Shown: positions 62,501-64,000 of the stretch, one piece after another
Numbering within the stretch: the first letter of the stretch is position 1
How the letters are laid out: each line of letters opens with the position of its first letter
Assembly: GCF_003031585.1 (NCBI RefSeq)
Contig: NZ_PWAA01000065.1
Location: 62,001-126,000 of the forward strand
Origin: Thalassobius sp. I31.1
GTDB taxonomy: Bacteria > Pseudomonadota > Alphaproteobacteria > Rhodobacterales > Rhodobacteraceae
Length of the DNA stretch: 64,000 nt
Direction of reading: 5' to 3'
Notes under the pieces: generated by a model
The model's database searches: none
Seen by the model: the letters and a program-made list of their open reading frames with translations, nothing else
What the model was told of the DNA's origin: nothing
Position numbers and translations under genes: made by a program

Positions 62501-64000
62501 TCTGCTTCTCCCCTTCTTTGTCATAGAACACCGCATCAACGATACGTGTTTCCACCATGGTTTCACCGTCAACCAGGCCGAACTTCACGGTCTCACCCAT
62601 ACGGGACGGACCATTGTGGATCAGACCCAAGGCAATGCCACGATCCAGCGTCGGTGAATAGTAAGTCGAAGTCACACGACCTTCCATATTGCGCTGACCA
62701 TTGGCGTTCACGCCCTCGGTAATCGCATAAGCGCCATCCGGCAGAACAGAACCATCAAGGGTTTCCAGACCCACCAGCTGCCAGCGGTCCGGGTTGTCCA
62801 TGAAAGACCGTTGCTGCGCACGTTTGCCCAGATAGTCTTCTTTCTTCTTGGACAAGGCCCAGTGCAGACCCAGATCCTGCGGGATGATCGTGCCGTCGGT
62901 TTCATCACCAATCATGATGAAGCCTTTTTCAGCACGCATCACATGCAGGCCCTCAGTCCCGTAAGGCATGATGCCGAATTCTTCGCCTGCTTCCAGAAGC
63001 GCATCCCAGAAAGCACGGCCCTGGCTGGCAGGGACAGCGATTTCATAGGACAGCTCACCCGAGAACGAGATCCGGTAGGCGCGGCAGTCAAACCCACCAA
63101 TCTGACCATCTTTCCATTCCATGAACGGCAGGGTTTCTTTGGACACATCCATGCCACCCAGCTTTTCCAGAACTTTACGGGCGTTCGGGCCAACAACGGC
63201 AACCTGCGCCAGCTGTTCGGTCACATTCGCCACGTGAACTTTCCAGTCCCACCATTCGGTCTGCAGCCATTCTTCCATCCAGCCGTGGATACGATCCGCA
63301 CCGCCAGAGGTCGTGTGGCACAGCCATGTGTCTTCATCAATGCGGGCAACCACACCATCGTCAGACAGGAAGCCGTTTTCAGAACACATCAGACCATAGC
63401 GACATTTGCCGATCTTCAGGGTGGACATCATGTTGGTATACATCATGTCGAGGAATTTACCCGCATCCGGGCCTTTGACGATCAGCTTACCCAGGGTTGA
63501 CGCATCCAGCAGACCCACATTTGTGCGGGTGTTCAGGATTTCGCGTTTCACCGCCTCTGCGTGGGTCTCTGCCCCGCGCGGATAGGTGTAAGGGCGGCGC
63601 CAGTGACCAACAGGTTCCATATAGGCGCCCTGTTCTTCATGCCAGGCATGCATCGGGGTGCGACGCAGGGGCTGGAAGGTTTCGCCACGGGCTTCGCCAC
63701 CAATCGCACCCATGGAAATCGGGTGATAAGGCGGACGGAAGGTGGTTGTGCCAACCTGCGGGATTTCCTTGCCAAGGCTGTCAGCCAGGATCGCCAGACC
63801 GTTAATGTTGGACAGTTTGCCCTGATCCGTGGCCATGCCAAGTGTGGTGTAACGTTTGGTGTGCTCAACGCTCTCATAGCCCTCACGGGCTGCAAGCTGT
63901 ACGTCAGACACTTTCACATCGTTCTGGAAATCAAGCCAGGACTTCATGCGCTGAGCATGGGTCGCCTTGCGTGGCATGATCCAGACGGGTGCCATGATTT
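62493..64000 (-). CDS. soxA: Sarcosine oxidase alpha subunit, C-terminal half (cut by window end)
   Basis: The frame stays open to the window edge, so about 500 residues are seen of a protein of about 1000. The visible part is the aminomethyltransferase-like folate domain: GLLDASTLGKLIVKGPDAG, MYTNMMSTLKIGKCRYGLMCSENGF, ISFSGELSYEIAVPA and YGTEGLHVMRAEKGFIMIGDETDG (given in pieces). It binds tetrahydrofolate and takes the methyl group as methylene-folate. The N-terminal FAD/NAD-binding half, with soxB and soxD, should lie beyond position 64000. Overlap with soxG supports an operon. Confidence 0.96.
   Translation of the reverse strand, partial: IMAPVWIMPRKATHAQRMKSWLDFQNDVKVSDVQLAAREGYESVEHTKRYTTLGMATDQGKLSNINGLAILADSLGKEIPQVGTTTFRPPYHPISMGAIGGEARGETFQPLRRTPMHAWHEEQGAYMEPVGHWRRPYTYPRGAETHAEAVKREILNTRTNVGLLDASTLGKLIVKGPDAGKFLDMMYTNMMSTLKIGKCRYGLMCSENGFLSDDGVVARIDEDTWLCHTTSGGADRIHGWMEEWLQTEWWDWKVHVANVTEQLAQVAVVGPNARKVLEKLGGMDVSKETLPFMEWKDGQIGGFDCRAYRISFSGELSYEIAVPASQGRAFWDALLEAGEEFGIMPYGTEGLHVMRAEKGFIMIGDETDGTIIPQDLGLHWALSKKKEDYLGKRAQQRSFMDNPDRWQLVGLETLDGSVLPDGAYAITEGVNANGQRNMEGRVTSTYYSPTLDRGIALGLIHNGPSRMGETVKFGLVDGETMVETRIVDAVFYDKEGEKQNV

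Overview
This window looks like chromosomal DNA of a marine alphaproteobacterium of the Rhodobacterales (Roseobacter group). The evidence is gene content and arrangement: an rpoH with an rluD/DUF6476 divergent pair, YfgM-BamB-Der in one operon, heterotetrameric sarcosine oxidase genes, a cupin DMSP lyase of DddQ type, a Paracoccus-like narR-narK-narGHJI locus, and two copies of a hairpin plus GTATTT intergenic element that I recognise from Roseobacter genomes. Species cannot be named from sequence reading alone. No rRNA, tRNA, CRISPR array, prophage or insertion sequence was seen.

Layout. 1-6.8 kb: end of an M3 oligoendopeptidase (pepF), an AT-richer HNH nuclease translationally coupled to it, a sulfatase, a small DksA-like zinc protein, an M19 dipeptidase and an MtfA-type peptidase. 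6.8-12.1 kb: rpoH, an orphan Imm11-like protein, rluD, a DUF6476 membrane protein whose start codon overlaps that of rluD on the other strand, and a TPR protein with a large internal duplication. 12.1-17.1 kb: an operon of class III CoA-transferase, ThDP enzyme and acyl-CoA dehydrogenase with a divergent LysR regulator. 17.1-29.4 kb: the nitrate respiration locus (narR, two separate narK genes, narGHJI, a parvulin-type foldase, then a terminator and a DUF2478 gene), with two FNR-type boxes between narR and narK. 29.5-35 kb: a mixed accessory stretch with a pentapeptide-repeat membrane protein preceded by three 11-bp iterons, serS, a hypothetical gene, the DMSP lyase, a SnoaL-like protein and a LysR regulator. 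35-39.6 kb: YfgM-like, BamB, Der and an orphan HEFGH protein. 40-45 kb: an RND adaptor/pump pair. 45-49.3 kb: DUF302, an Atm1-type exporter and an acidic LysM protein. 49.7-56.6 kb: an Old Yellow Enzyme-like reductase convergent with a peptide-type ABC importer operon ending in a glutathione S-transferase. 56.8-61.5 kb: a frameshifted rarD, a siderophore-interacting reductase, sodB coupled to a secreted SMI1/KNR4-like protein, and three tandem small secreted paralogues. 61.9-64 kb: soxG and the 3' half of soxA, cut by the window edge.

How it works together: the best-understood module is anaerobic nitrate respiration (uptake and nitrite exchange by NarK1/NarK2, reduction by NarGHI, assembly by NarJ, regulation by NarR). 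Other modules fit a marine heterotroph using methylated and sulfur-containing osmolytes (DMSP lyase, sulfatase, sarcosine oxidase), peptides (PepF, M19 dipeptidase, ABC importer) and iron. Candidates for undescribed biology are the tandem secreted paralogues, the Tat-type SMI1/KNR4 protein behind sodB, the iteron-preceded pentapeptide protein, and the CoA-transferase/ThDP/acyl-CoA dehydrogenase operon. GC comments are visual impressions, not computed values.
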